A DNA stretch of 64,000 nucleotides, from positions 61,098,773-61,162,772 of the forward strand of contig OW804095.1 of the NCBI GenBank assembly GCA_942159475.1, written 5' to 3'. Positions 44,577 to 57,325 of the stretch are shown in pieces (within the stretch, counting starts at the first letter, position 1; the number at the start of each line of letters is the position of its first letter). Under the pieces are notes generated by a model. The model was not told the DNA's origin, searched no databases, and saw only the letters and a program-made list of their open reading frames with translations. Source of the DNA: Sthenelais limicola. Its lineage: Eukaryota; Annelida; Polychaeta; Phyllodocida; Sigalionidae. The translations under genes were made by a program, and so were the position numbers.

Positions 44577-47159
44577 GAGAGCTACCTCAGATGATCCTAT
44601 TGCAGACGCATGAAACGTGACCCGACCAACAACATGACGCGAAATACGTTATACTGTAAGCATGGCGCTGCAAGGCAAAATGTTCTATCGGGTCGAATGA
44701 TGACTTGTGTGGGTGGGTGGGGGGGTGGAGGCCTGGCTCTAACAAAAGAACCATGATTATATAATATTGAGTTCTTCGTTGTAACACCCAAACCTACATG
44801 ATCTATTGCGTGTAGAGAATGATGTCACCTGGCGAGTGAAAATAGAAATACGAAACTAATATGCTTATCCGTAGAGTTACCTATTATAATCGCTTAAATT
44901 ATTTATAGTTTAATCACATACCCTAGCTGTATGAACCTAATATATCTCGCAGTTTCATATATGGGTCCAGAAAGAATACCGCTGGATTGGGTTGTGTGGG
45001 CATGTGACTTTTAGGCTAGTTGCTTGTATAAATGTGGATTGTTCACATTTCCGACAAACTACCCTCCACCCAGCCGTCCCGTTCTCCACCCCACCCCACC
45101 CGGGCCTCGGCTCTGTTCACTCACTCAGTGAACAGCGCCGCTGGTGTCAGTTGATGTAACTAAGTGGCTCTTCCATGCTGGTTCCCTGCGGCTCTCCCAT
45201 GAACCTTATAGCTTCCCATCTACTTGTTTTCTTATTTTGTTATGGTTGACAGCACTCAATTTGAATATTCGGTAAGCGATAACGTTTTAATTTATCAGTA
45301 AATGACACATGTTCCCATTTGGACCTTGCTCCCTTTGGCGCACTCTAGCTTCTGGGATCGGTTAGAAAGTTCCAGAAAAAAAAAAGCATGAAAAAAGGCC
45401 TTCGGAAGACAATGTCTGTACAGTACCGAGAGAGCTACCTCAGATGATCCTATTGCAGACGCATGAAACGTGACCCAACCAACAACATGACGCGAAATAC
45501 GTTATACTGTAAGCATGGCGCTGCAAGGCAAAATGTTCTATCGGGTCGAATGATGACTCGTGTGTGTGTGTGGGTGGGTGGGGGGGGGGGGGGTGGAGGC
45601 CTGGCTCTAACAAAAGAACCATGATTATATAATATTGAGTTCTTCGTCGTAACACCCAAACCTACATGATCTATTGCGTGTAGAGAATGATGTCACCTGG
45701 CGAGTGAAAATAGAAATACGAAACTAATATGCTTATCCGTAGAGTTACCTATTATAATCGCTTAAATTATTTATAGTTTAATCACATACCCTAGCTGTAT
45801 GAACCTAATATATCTCGCAGTTTCATATATGGGTCCAGAAAGAATACCGCTGGATTGGGTTGTGTGGGCATGTGACTTTTAGGCTAGTTGCTTGTATAAA
45901 TGTGGATTGTTCACATTTCCGACAAACTACCCTCCACCCAGCCGTCCCGTTCTCCACCCCACCCCACCCGGGCCTCGGCTCTGTTCACTCACTCAGTGAA
46001 CAGCGCCGCTGGTGTCAGTTGATGTAACTAAGTGGCTCTTCCATGCTGGTTCCCTGCGGCTCTCCCATGAACCTTATAGCTTCCCATCTACTTGTTTTCT
46101 TATTTTGTTATGGTTGACAGCACTCAATTTGAATATTCGGTAAGCGATAACGTTTTAATTTATCAGTAAATGACACATGTTCCCATTTGGACCTTGCTCC
46201 CTTTGACGCACTCTAGCTTCTGGGATCGGTTAGAAAGTTCCAGAAAAAAAAAAGCATGAAAAAAGGCCTTCGGAAGACAATGTCTGTACAGTACCGAGAG
46301 AGCTACCTCAGATGATCCTATTGCAGACACATGAAACGTGACCCAACCAACAACATGACGCGAAATACGTTATACTGTAAGCATGGCGCTGCAAGGCAAA
46401 ATGTTCTATCGGGTCGAATGATGACTCGTGGGTGGGGGTGGGGGGGGGGGGGGGGGTGGAGGCCTGGCTCTAACAAAAGAACCATGATTATATAATATTG
46501 AGTTCTTCGTCGTAACACCCAAACCTACATGATCTATTGCGTGTAGAGAATGATGTCACCTGGCGAGTGAAAATAGAAATACGAAACTAATATGCTTATC
46601 CGTAGAGTTACCTATTATAATCGCTTAAATTATTTATAGTTTAATCACATACCCTAGCTGTATGAACCTAATATATCTCGCAGTTTCATATATGGGTCCA
46701 GAAAGAATACCGCTGGATTGGGTTGTGTGGGCATGTGACTTTTAGGCTAGTTGCTTGTATAAATGTGGATTGTTCACATTTCCGACAAACTACCCTCCAC
46801 CCAGCCGTCCCGTTCTCCACCCCACCCCACCCGGGCCTCGGCTCTGTTCACTCACTCAGTGAACAGCGCCGCTGGTGTCAGTTGATGTAACTAAGTGGCT
46901 CTTCCATGCTGGTTCCCTGCGGCTCTCCCATGAACCTTATAGCTTCCCATCTACTTGTTTTCTTATTTTGTTATGGTTGACAGCACTCAATTTGAATATT
47001 CGGTAAGCGATAACGTTTTAATTTATCAGTAAATGACACATGTTCCCATTTGGACCTTGCTCCCTTTGGCGCACTCTAGCTTCTGGGATCGGTTAGAAAG
47101 TTCCAGAAAAAAAAAAGCATGAAAAAAGGCCTTCGGATGACAATGTCTGTACAGTACCG
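44577..47159 (+). repeat. Tandem triplication of an 853-868 bp block
   Basis: The copies start at 44577, 45430 and 46298 (at GAGAGCTACCTCAGATGATC) and the last ends near 47159 (CAGTACCG). They are nearly identical. Differences seen include a few substitutions (CCCGACC/CCCAACC, TTTGGCGCA/TTTGACGCA, GGAAGACA/GGATGACA) and the length of an internal GT/G run, which accounts for the different periods. Each copy holds a perfect hairpin (CTGTTCACTCACTCAGTGAA, then CAG). No convincing gene is present in the unit. Confidence 0.95.
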
Positions 47160-48420
47160 CTCGCCTTTCGGGGGGGGGGGGGGGGGCACCGGCTACTTAA
47201 CTCGATTATCATAGCAAAGCTATCCCTACGGAATAGCGGTAGGTGGTGCTCGTCGAGTGTCGTTAAGTCAGACTATAGCACACTGGCTTTGTTACATAAC
47301 GTTTATATAAATAATTGATTCATTAATTATTTCAATACATAGGCTAAATGAATGCCAACTATAGTGTAAATGTGTGTACAGTGAGTCTGGATTTTTATAA
47401 ATACTTGGGTATTCGTGGGCCTGCTCGATAACTCCAAATAATCAAGCACTTGTTTGTGTTGTTGGTGTGTGTGAGTGACGGGGTGACTGTGTGTGAGTAG
47501 GTTTATCAAGGCTTTGATTGTTTTGTTTGTGCATGTGTACAGGCAACGGTCATGCAGGTGCATCGACCCAAGACCAATGCTTGCTGCTTGAGTACTATTA
47601 TTTGAAGGACATAATGAAATAGACCATGGTAGTGATGTTATAAACGACGGAATTCCTCTGGATTAAACTAGTCACCGGCTATTACAAGATATGATCTAAA
47701 TAAAACAAGTATGAGAGTACACTTATGAGACTTGAGAACGAGTAGTAGTGGGGAACTTGTGCAACAGAGCCTGTTCTTTGCTGCTCGTACTCGTTCTTAA
47801 TCAAAGATCGGCCAAGATCTAATTCATTGGCTGTACGTTCGTGGTCATTCATTGTCCAACAAAACCCAGAGCAGTTACACACCTCTTTAATTCTTTCCTC
47901 TGATCTAGGAAAATTTGACATACTCACTGCAACCTGAATCAGAGCACGGTTTCCTTATACTACTAACAACCTTCAGTCGCCCGTGCGAGTGAATGCAGAG
48001 ATACGGGTCCCTAAAACCACACCAATGCATTGAATTAGCTTGGATTGATTGGCACTAGCCAGTTGGGTACTGCTCCTGACATATGAGCCATCCATCGATG
48101 CCACTTGCTGCTCGCTTCCTTCGCCTAGGCAGTCTTCTTTATTGACTCAAGATTTAAAACAATTTCAATGATTATAAGAGTTATCTCTTGCAGATAATAC
48201 AGTGCACAATACAACCTTACCGCCTATGCATGCATATTATATAGGCATACATATGCGCAGACCCTATTCTGGTTACCAGACATTAATGTATTATCCAATA
48301 GCAGTTTCCAATTAAAACTTACTATCTTCTACAGTACTTTTAATAATAATTATGTGTTTTACCATCTTTCTGCTTTGTCAGAAAAACTTACTCTGATGTT
48401 TAACTTATTCGCTCTCTCAT
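47160..48420. other. Intergenic, no gene seen
   Basis: It starts with a G homopolymer (about 47170-47187). No domain is seen in the short frames. Confidence 0.5.
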
Positions 48421-48486
48421 TTTTATAGATGGACAAACATATATACTATATGTAATATAGATACATTGCTTGTCCATCTATAAAAA
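48421..48486. repeat. Short hairpin with 16-bp arms
   Basis: TTTTATAGATGGACAA and its reverse complement TTGTCCATCTATAAAA flank an AT-rich loop of about 33 bases. It may be a tiny inverted-repeat element. Confidence 0.75.
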
Positions 48487-48544
48487 ACAACAACGATGAG
48501 ATGATTAAAAACCAAAAGGCTTTGCAATGAGTCGTCATTTCTGA

Positions 48545-49130
48545 ATATTGACACAAATTTAGAGATATTAACAAATATTGCACCTTGCTTCCCATACTGA
48601 GCACGACTAATCATATTCATCGATGTCTCTAAATGTTTAGAGATATAACAAATATTTTGAGAGATATCAATAAATATTAAGTGATATCGATAGCATTATA
48701 CATATTAGAGATATCTATAATGCAATATTGGGGGCAATAGAGAGATATCACTATTATATAGGTGTTAGAAATAATTACCACTATTAGCATTGTAAATAAG
48801 TAATTGTATATTTTGGTGTTGAGTAGTTAGGTTATAAATGTCGACACCATTATTTAGGAAAAAAAGGATGTACAATTGGCTGTGCTTTTATCGATATCGA
48901 AATTACAATTAGGCCTTGACTTTGTTCTTTTCATTACTATTTCAATTGATCATAGGAACCATCCAGTTAGTGATAGCAGTAATGCATTTAGCGATATCTT
49001 TAATCCTATTTATCAATATCTCTAAAGGCTTTATCAATATATCTAAATATGTAGAGATATCTCTAAATATTTAGAGTATCAGTATTTCACATTACCGATA
49101 TGTCTAAATATTGAGAGACATCAGTAAATG
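48545..49130. repeat. Array of degenerate palindromic AGAGATATC/TCTCTAAATATTTAGAGA motifs
   Basis: Palindromic units built on (GATATC)TCTAAATATTTAGAGA(TATC) recur at about 48560, 48622, 48655, 48705, 48745, 49018, 49055 and 49100 with variable spacing. Several are half sites. The density of GATATC and TAGAGATAT is far above the surroundings. No known repeat family was recognised. Confidence 0.6.
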
Positions 49131-49594
49131 TTGAATGTTTGGCCTGATGGCTTGCCATACAAACGAGGCATTAATAAATCAAGTGTAACTAAGAAAGCTA
49201 AAACAAAAAGTTGGACAGTTATTAGTCTCTGCCTGACTATAACCATCTTATGGAAAGACTAAAATGGTTAATACCCTCCATTGGTCGTCTGCTGGTGCAC
49301 TGTTGGCGTATAATCCTCCAGCTTCGCCTCGGGATTATGCACCACCAGCCCCTCAATATCAGTCCTTACATAATAATCAGTCTTTATTATCTGTTATTGT
49401 AGGTATAATTATAATATTTAAATCCTGTTCCTATAGAGTACACATTTTAACATGTTATAGGAGAGGGTTTTCAAACCTCCCTTAGATGAGAAATATCCCT
49501 TAATAAAGCATTATCAAATCAGATCTAACCGGCGCCCTAGCTCTTTTAACATATTTCGTCGATTTGGAAAATAAAACATATTAATCATAATAAC
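49131..49594. other. Intergenic, nothing recognised
   Basis: A short open frame at 49264-49485 has no domain. Confidence 0.5.
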
Positions 49595-49829
49595 GGAACT
49601 CCACTATAGGTAAAAAACGGCGCCAACAGGCAAAATTCGTCGCCGACATTTCGGAAAATTCGGAAAATTCGACATGACTAAAAATTCTAGTGGATGAGGG
49701 GGTAAAATAGGTTGTCGGCAACACATTTATTTGTTGCCAACAATTGCAAAATATCTAACTTGATTAGATATTTCGTCGCAAAAAATTCGTCGCAGCCGTT
49801 TTTGGCCGTTTTTCCCATAGTGGAGTTCC
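49595..49829. mobile_element. 235-bp MITE with GGAACTCCACTAT ends
   Basis: The left end GGAACTCCACTATAGG and the following AAAAAACGGC are mirrored by GCCGTTTTTCCCATAGTGG and AGTTCC at the right. The interior repeats AATTCGTCGC and TTCGGAAAA motifs. It is non-coding; the flanks are AT-rich and the target duplication was not resolved. Confidence 0.8.
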
Positions 49830-51416
49830 TGCATAATAATAAATATTTTGCTGACCTCAACATTTGAACTTTCTACCATATTTTTATTTGGCGCATATAT
49901 ACATGTATATAATATGTTATACGTTATATGTCTCAATTTGTACAATGGTCTGTTAGTTTCTGTTCTCTACTTTGGTGAAAAGGGGTTGGATTGGGATTGG
50001 GTTTGTGCAGGATGCTGCTGTCTCAACTAATGATCAATCGACCAACAGCACTTATACATTCATACCGTCTGAGTTACCTCGTCCCCCTGGTGAAAAGGAC
50101 AACCACCATAGCCAGGAGGGACAGCACCTTTATTAGGCCTACCATTCTGGGCCACCAGGGGACACCACACTCATGGCTATATATGCATTATTCTTTGCTT
50201 ACACATAGTCCATTCACAGACCATATTCATATAAGCTGTGACGCCATTTTGACCTCTAGATCAACATTTTGCTATATTTAGCAACCTCTTGATATCCTAC
50301 CTGGTTGTGGGCGGGACTTACCACCGGATATCGGTGATGTTCATTATCTGCGCCCATGCAGGCAGGTACCAGTGCGCAGTTCCGCGGTCCACCTTAAACC
50401 TAGTTATAAAGTGATTCCGATTCCACTGCAAACACTCGGAACTAACTTCGCTACTTTCTCTCTATACTTGCAAATTGGAAAATAAATCGTATTTATCTAG
50501 GAAGGCCTAGCATAAGGAGATGCAGCTGTTACCGAGCTGTTAGACGCCCCGAAGCCAGATAGGTTTGACGACCGTTCTAGAACTTCATTATTCATTATTG
50601 GAAAATACTTATAAGACGGAAGATCATAACCATGCATTATCCTCACAACGGCTATAGCACGCTTACTTCCCTAGAGAGTAACTTCAATCCCTCCCGCCCC
50701 ATCCATCTCCATCTCATTCCATCGTTGTCATATGACCTATGAGTTATTGAAATAACTCGATTATACTTTTTTTTAAAGATTTTTATTGCATACAATTTCG
50801 TGGAAAAGTCCCGATATTCTCATGCGATACAAATAAATATTCAAAAAGTATCAATATTGTTGTACAGAAACTGTACACAGTTATTTGTATTATTATATTG
50901 AATAGAATACCTAGGAAACTTATAATTATTTTCTTAAATATACATGTAGGAAACGTACTGAAATGTTATCTGCACACAACGAATTGTAAACACGCACGAT
51001 CAAGAGCCCAACGAAAATCACTCTTCCGAGTGAGAGCTAGGGTTCTGGCCATCGATAAATAAAATCGTTAAAAAAAATGGTATTCTAGCTCTCACAATAA
51101 CCAAGAGAAATAACAATGAAATTCGAGAAAATAAAAAACCTCCACCGGGGCAGTGTCCGATCCATGACATACAATTGAGTGCTCGACTGGAAGTCATTGA
51201 AATCCCCAATACACAGTATCCCCCCCCCCCCCCCCAAACTCTAGGACAGGCAAAATAATAATAAGTTTTGAAGATCAAAATTGCCACGTGACCAGAAACA
51301 CATTGCCTAATTCTCACCAACGATTTATATAAAACAAGAGATTGTCTACAGACATAATTAACTAATATGGTGTACCATGTACCATTGTATTTTCCTAATG
51401 TGTTCTATCAGTAAAT
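49830..51416. other. Intergenic, no gene seen
   Basis: It contains a poly-C run at about 51221-51236 and short frames only. The stretch 50280-50580 is GC-richer without a recognisable product. Confidence 0.5.
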
Positions 51417-51825
51417 AGGGAGATTTAGCAACCACAACGCAACAGCACAACGCTAACACAAACGCTAGTTTCTCACGATAGGGTGGGCCGTACGTAATGG
51501 CAGAAATCAATCAGTTTGAGAGGTGGAGAGGTGTTTTCAGAGGGCAAAAAACACACCATTTCATGAAGGTGAGTAGTGTGTTACACCTGAATACAAAGAA
51601 AAACACCTGCGCTCATTTGTACATAAAAATGAAATCACAATTGACCATCATTTTAGCGTGAAATAGACATGCGTTGGGAAGGTATTGACCCGCCTCTTAA
51701 CGTAATTGACGTCCGTATCTCAGGTAGGCACGCTAAGAATAGCACACCTAGTAATGACGTTGTGCTCATAAAACATACGTTAGCGTTGGTGTTAGCGTTA
51801 GCCTTGTGGTTGCTAAATCAGCCTA
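51417..51825. mobile_element. About 410-bp inverted-repeat element
   Basis: The left end GATTTAGCAACCACAA and the following ACGCTAACACAAACGCTA are mirrored by TAGCGTTGGTGTTAGCGTTA and TTGTGGTTGCTAAATC at the right. It is non-coding and of the MITE type. Confidence 0.75.
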
Positions 51826-53090
51826 TTGTAAATCAATGACACCCGAATAAAAATTATTTTTATAAATAATTATTACCGAATAGGTTTTAATATATTTCTC
51901 ATCATGTTAAATACATGCTCCAGTGTAACGCTATGGTTACACCCCCTCAATATTCAATGAGCATGCCTTCGTCTTACCAATACCCTCTAGATATCGAAGT
52001 ATTTTTGCTTTTTATGTTGTTGTTGGGATTATTAAAGTAGATGAGTATGCTTCAACGTGGTGCAATACTGGAAAATACGGGATATTTCTCTATGTATTTC
52101 TTCTGTTAACCTATAACAGAGAAACAAATGTCTACCACTCCATACCATGACATAGAAATTTGAAGCTAATGGAGCGTATAATCTAAACACTGTCAAATAC
52201 AATTATTCTTGGAACATGTTGGACGGAAAATTCAAAGCGAAGCCAACCCAAACTAGTTTGTATTGATGTACGTCAGCGAAATTGACCCCGTCAATATCAA
52301 CACATGCATGATATTGACGGGAGAGCTCCCGTAGAAACCCCGTCAAGCTCCTTGACGTGAGGTTTACGGTGTCGGCGATATCCACTATACGTATAAAGGT
52401 CCCGTGAAGTGCCACCCGTTAACGGGACCCCTAGACGGGAGGCACTTTACGTATAGTGGGTATCGGCCTTTAATATATATAACCTTCACACATGTTTCCA
52501 TACAGTCCAATTCATACATCCATGTTAAGGCAAGACTTGTATTCTACCGTCTTGAATATTTCAACCTTATTACAATCAAAACATTGCATGGATCTTTGAT
52601 TTCCGGCTTTCAGTTTTCGCTGTTGATGTATTTATTTAGTTATATTATATCATAATCATACATGTATACTTCTGGTATTTTACTACGAATTATTGAACCT
52701 CAACCACAACGTTTTCCCTCCTCACCATCTTCCCCACATTTGATACATACGAGTTGCCAAGATCGTTTAAGTCTAAATGATCCTGATATGTCCATTACAA
52801 GAATCTCATACCAACATCGAATCGAAGTTAATACATAACATTCCATAAAACAAAACATTAAATCACAACTGATTTACAGTTTATATTTGGTGAAAACACA
52901 AAACACACCTTGCGCATTATATATAAAGCATAGTCGAATAGTGGTCACACATTGTTACCTTGAATGAGTGAAAGTCTTCATTCACCCGAGAAACTTGTAT
53001 GATTTGATTTGCCTTAGTTAGATGAAAACAAGTGTGATTGCTTATCGACTTTAAATAGGACCTTGTTTACCCGGGCCACTAGTCATACGG
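51826..53090. other. Intergenic, with small hairpins
   Basis: At 52287-52321 there is a hairpin around GTCAATATCA/TGATATTGAC. At 52372-52471 there is another with arms CGATATCCACTATACGTA and TACGTATAGTGGGTATCGG, and a GTCCCGT/ACGGGAC pair inside. Both look like small inverted-repeat elements. No gene was found. Confidence 0.55.
52372..52471. repeat. 100-bp inverted repeat with CCACTATACGTA ends
   Basis: The outer arms GGCGATATCCACTATACGTA and TACGTATAGTGGGTATCGGC are inverted repeats. A CCCGTTAACGGG palindrome sits in the centre. Confidence 0.7.
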
Positions 53091-53093
53091 CTC

Positions 53094-53367
53094 TATATAA
53101 AGAAGGGTTGGAAGAATCACTCACGATCCAATGGACACATGCCCGGACGGGGTAAAGAATTGGCGGGCCACTCTCGTGCACTGATCAAATGCCTTTAGCC
53201 AGTTTGGCCAAGACTTTGGTCAGTCCAGCGTTGGGGGTGCTGGGGTCTGGACGTTGAGGCAGATCCATTTTTTTAGGAGAGTCTGGAGGAAACATTCCGG
53301 TGGAAACAACCACGAATAACCAGCGTTTACACCTTAGCAAGCTCTATTTTGGAAACACCATCCCAAC
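53094..53367 (+). promoter_or_regulatory. Candidate promoter and non-coding first exon of the VWA gene
   Basis: A TATATAAA box at 53094-53101 is followed about 25 bases later by an initiator-like TCACTCAC. After 250 bases of balanced composition comes a strong donor (CCCAAC|GTAAGTGTG, GT at 53368). The stretch has no long frame. The next acceptor of matching kind on this strand that leads into a gene is directly before the ATG at 63162. A 5'-UTR exon spliced to that gene is therefore plausible, but the link is inference over a 9.8-kb intron. Confidence 0.35.
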
Positions 53368-55339
53368 GTAAGTGTGTTTTTTTTAAATGTTTGTGCGAAA
53401 TTGAAAGAGTGCGTCGGAAAGCAAATTGTTAAGTCACTGTTGATGAATGATCACGCGTTTTAGCAAAGAGAGAAGACAGTACACGTTACTTTCATTTATT
53501 GGGGCCTTTCATAAAGGGAAGAGTTCTTTTTGATTCACAGGGCGCCAATGGCTTTTTTGTTTCACAGGGCGCCGATAACACAAGAAGTAGTAAGCTAGTA
53601 TGGCTATACATATATATGACACAAGGAAATATTACAAGATGTCCAATTTTCTTACCACAGCAGTAGTGTACATTACTTTTTAACCTATTTTCGTGACATC
53701 CCAGAGACTGGATTGAATCTTTAAAGAATAAGATATTGCAAAAATCTACATAGATATTCACACGTTTACTCACGTTTCATTTGTTTGATCAAATTATACA
53801 AAATATTTTAATTAGAACATGCACATTTTATTACAGCCATTACTGCTATGTAATAATGTACCTTGGTGTTTGCTTTCACAGAAGCAGCTAATACTTGACA
53901 TTCGTATTACTCTTTTAATACTATGGGACGATTGTAGTAGGAATATAACTGGACATTTGCCATTTATTTGTAGTATGCTCGTACTATTTTGCGTTGTATG
54001 TGTAAAGTAGTGGTTGAGGTATTCCATCGACACACTACTAATGCCAACCTCATTCATAGCTTCGTTCTTTGGAATAGGCGGGCTATCGATGGTAGCCAGG
54101 TGCCTTAGGACAACCGGACCATTTGCACCGGTCAATAAGAATGAGATCTGCGCCGGTTATCTTTAATGGTGACATAATGATGCGCATAGAAAATGCTGTT
54201 TATGTCATAATGAATTTTAATCAAGATCAGGATAGTTACTCTAATTCATGTTTTAACAAACAATGGGTGTCTAAGGCATAATAATTATAATTATAAATTA
54301 TCATGGAACTTAAACGTTATTGATCAACTCGTTAAGCCCTGCAAAATTCTCATGAGTTTAGTGACCTTAGTACTTTTCCATCCATTTAAGCCTGAAAATT
54401 AGTAAAACCATTATCTTGATATGCTAACCCGCGTTATTTATCATTAGCTAGTAGCATTTGTCCATAAACACAGAAGATCAATATTTTTGGGAGTTAAAAG
54501 TAATTATTCTCAAGGGAAGTCATTTAGTTGTATGAATCAGGTAAATTTATATTTTTGTATTTTGTGTTGTAATGTGCAGTTCGCCTGTAATGCACCCTAG
54601 AGTATATAGATTCCAAGCCTGAACATGTTGTATATATATATTCGACCGGTTCTTGCTGCCTTTAAATAGAATTGTGTTGCATTATATAATTGAAAATCGT
54701 ATGCCAGTTCAAGTAAGTAGAAGTTTTTCGTTATCGAAGGTCACATTCTATGTACTCAATTCCAAGGAGAACTGATCATCAAACTTTGACTAATTAAGCC
54801 TACACTGAGCGGCACTGTACATTGAAAAAAAACCCTGAGAATAACACATTTTAGAGAGTTTCCTTCTCAACAAGTGGGAACGGATTCACTTTCTAATTCA
54901 TATAGCCTATACCCATCACGTTCCTGTTTTGGGGACTTAATACTTAATACTAGAGGGCGGGGGGGGGGGGGTCGCCAAATTACAAGTTGGTTGCACAGTG
55001 TTTCAAGTTTCCTAATCCCAGGTATAAAATGAGATTATCCCTGCTTTAACCCGCCGGTGGTAATAGCCTGCCTTTTAGTATAGGTCACATGGTAAAATCT
55101 ATGTGATGGATTACAATTTAAACAAGTACTAAGTTAACTAATTATCAAGTTATGCACCGATTTGATCAACTGTTAACATATTTAACTTTGTAATCAGTGT
55201 CAACTTAATTCATATACTTGGCGTTTGCACTGGAAACGATTTTCTCAGCCACAATCATTTGTGCCTGATGTCAACTTATAGTTATACAGTAGTTTGATTC
55301 TTGAAGAGGGCAACAGTGTGCAACACAATAGCCAGGGCT

Positions 55340-55570
55340 GTAAAAAAAAGTTGGTTGAAAAAAAATTGTCGTTAAAAAATAGTTGGTCGTTAAAAAAATT
55401 GTCGTTAAAAAAAGTTGGTCGTTAAAAAAAAGTTGGTTGGTAAAAAAACTGGTCGTAAAAAAAAAGTTGATCGTAAAAAAAAAGTTGGTTGGTAAAAAAA
55501 CTGGTCGTAAAAAAAAAGTTGATCGTAAAAAAAAAGTTGGTCGTAAAAAAAAAGTTGGTTGTATAAAAAA
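55340..55570 (+). repeat. GTTGGTCGTAAAAAAA minisatellite
   Basis: There are about a dozen units of 15-18 bp of the form GTTG(G/A)TCGTAAAAAAAAA, with a variant GTTGGTTGGTAAAAAAACTG. Expansion by slippage is likely. The Lys/Val-rich frame through it is an artefact. Confidence 0.9.
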
Positions 55571-57099
55571 GTAGTAGGCTAGGCTAGGCTAAATAGTTGG
55601 TAACTTACTTTTAAAATTTAGAAAATGTGTTGGGCAGCAGTGTCCATTTGAGCACCTGAGGCAGGTGAGGGGGGGGGGGTGGGCGGAGGGATGGTGTCCC
55701 GTTGGACACATTCTCACTGGGGCACTGCATTTTGATGCACAACAGGTTATGCGTCAAAATGCACCTCCCCACAAGTTGTTTTATAAACACTTGACGCACT
55801 GTTTCATAGGCTGAAGTGTAGCGGGTCAGGAGGCACTACTGAGTAGTGCGTCAAAACACAGTAATAATATGTGTGTCATAACACAATAGGCCTATAAAGT
55901 AACCTTGATCAATACAGTATGTTATTAGCCCATCAAAATCAACATTTATGCATTAAATATTCAGCTCATTTTAGGGAAACTTTTTATAATGCTAAGATTA
56001 CTTTCTATGAAGATTCAGATTGAAATAACATCCAATTAGAGCTGCTGAGGAAACTCAGCAATTGAACATAACCACTGGTTTCCTTAGAAAGACATCTATT
56101 TATTCATCATTTTGACTGCAGACAGTGTTTGCATGAGAGCGTGTGTCTGTCATTTTCCCCTATGCAATGTAGGTAGTTGGTTGTGGAGGCAGCAGGCCCA
56201 CTGAAGGTACACTACATATACGGATGTAAATGATTAGGGTGTTTTGATTACACGCTCTCTACAAAATCACACAAATGATTACACTGATACAATATAAAAG
56301 AATATCACCTATTACAATCCAAGATACATGATGTGTAATTCCGATAATGCATTATAAGTTTCACAATATTACATAGATAGTGCTTTTAATATAAAAAAAA
56401 TAGTTATAGTGTCAGGCTTGCTTGTAGCGCCCTCTAGTGTCATAAATGCACAATGGACATTGTTTGGTTTAGTGCAGAGGGGTTTCTAAAATATAGGGAG
56501 GGAGAGGTGGGTGTAATGAGCGACAGGTGAGTGTGAAATGCCAGCTATAGGGGAGTGAAGTGTCAGGTATTGTGGCTTTTCAAGGGAGGGGTTCATAGTG
56601 AGCTTAGATGCTTGAGGGTAGTTTTGTGGTGCATTTTCACGCACTGTTAAGGAAGCACTGGGAACTTATATTATGCTAAATATAATATCTTGGTGACCAC
56701 ACTATTGACTATTGAATTAATTAAAAATACCATTCATTTGTTATAGCCTAATTATTTACATTGCGATTTTGCAGAAATGGACTGTAAGATGTCAATTATA
56801 TATATGTTTTACCATTGGGAATGTACAGTAGAAGAACTGCTCGATGTAAGGATTATTTTCATAATGAAGATTGTAATTTACAGTTATTAAAAGTCCTTAT
56901 TGTATGAATATCCAAGATCTATTGGTACATAGGCCATATATGCCTTCATATAACTTTACTTATCAAATTAAAAGCTATGGTGATTGACAGTGTGTACAGT
57001 ACGCAGTCACGCACTATGCCCCTCTAGGAAAGCTTGTAGCTTGTATCTTTATTCCATAACTCTCATCACCTATTCCATGTTTCATATAAGTTGTTATCT

Positions 57100-57325
57100 C
57101 ATCTTACCATACCATACCATACTGTTTTATTGTTAAATCTATAATTTATCTCTTGTTATGTAAGTTGTAAAATGTTAATATTGATATTGTAAACAAAAGT
57201 AACTCAAGATTCGGGCACTCGACGGAAGAACTTCTTAGACATTTGTCTAATTAGATTGTTGAATAACCTTATTGTAATGTCATCGAAACAATAAAGAATT
57301 AATGAAATGAAATGAAATGAAGCTT
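57100..57325 (+). mobile_element. Retroposon 3' tail ending in ATGAA repeats
   Basis: The sequence ends AACAATAAAGAATTA followed by four ATGAA units. An AATAAA plus a short pentamer repeat is typical of the 3' end of non-LTR retroposons. The body upstream (poly-T-rich, no frame) is not recognised, so the element is truncated or a SINE. Confidence 0.45.

Noticed and set aside
44587..46518. Repeated minus-strand frames, one or two in each 0.86-kb block
   Set aside because: They run through the variable GT/G microsatellite and change frame with its length, so they are by-products of the triplication.
48545..49130. CRISPR-like reading of the palindromic array
   Set aside because: The units are degenerate and unevenly spaced, the spacers are not of constant length, and the host is an animal.
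55383..55574. Lys/Val-rich 63-codon frame
   Set aside because: It is the translation of the GTTGGTCGTAAAAAAA minisatellite.
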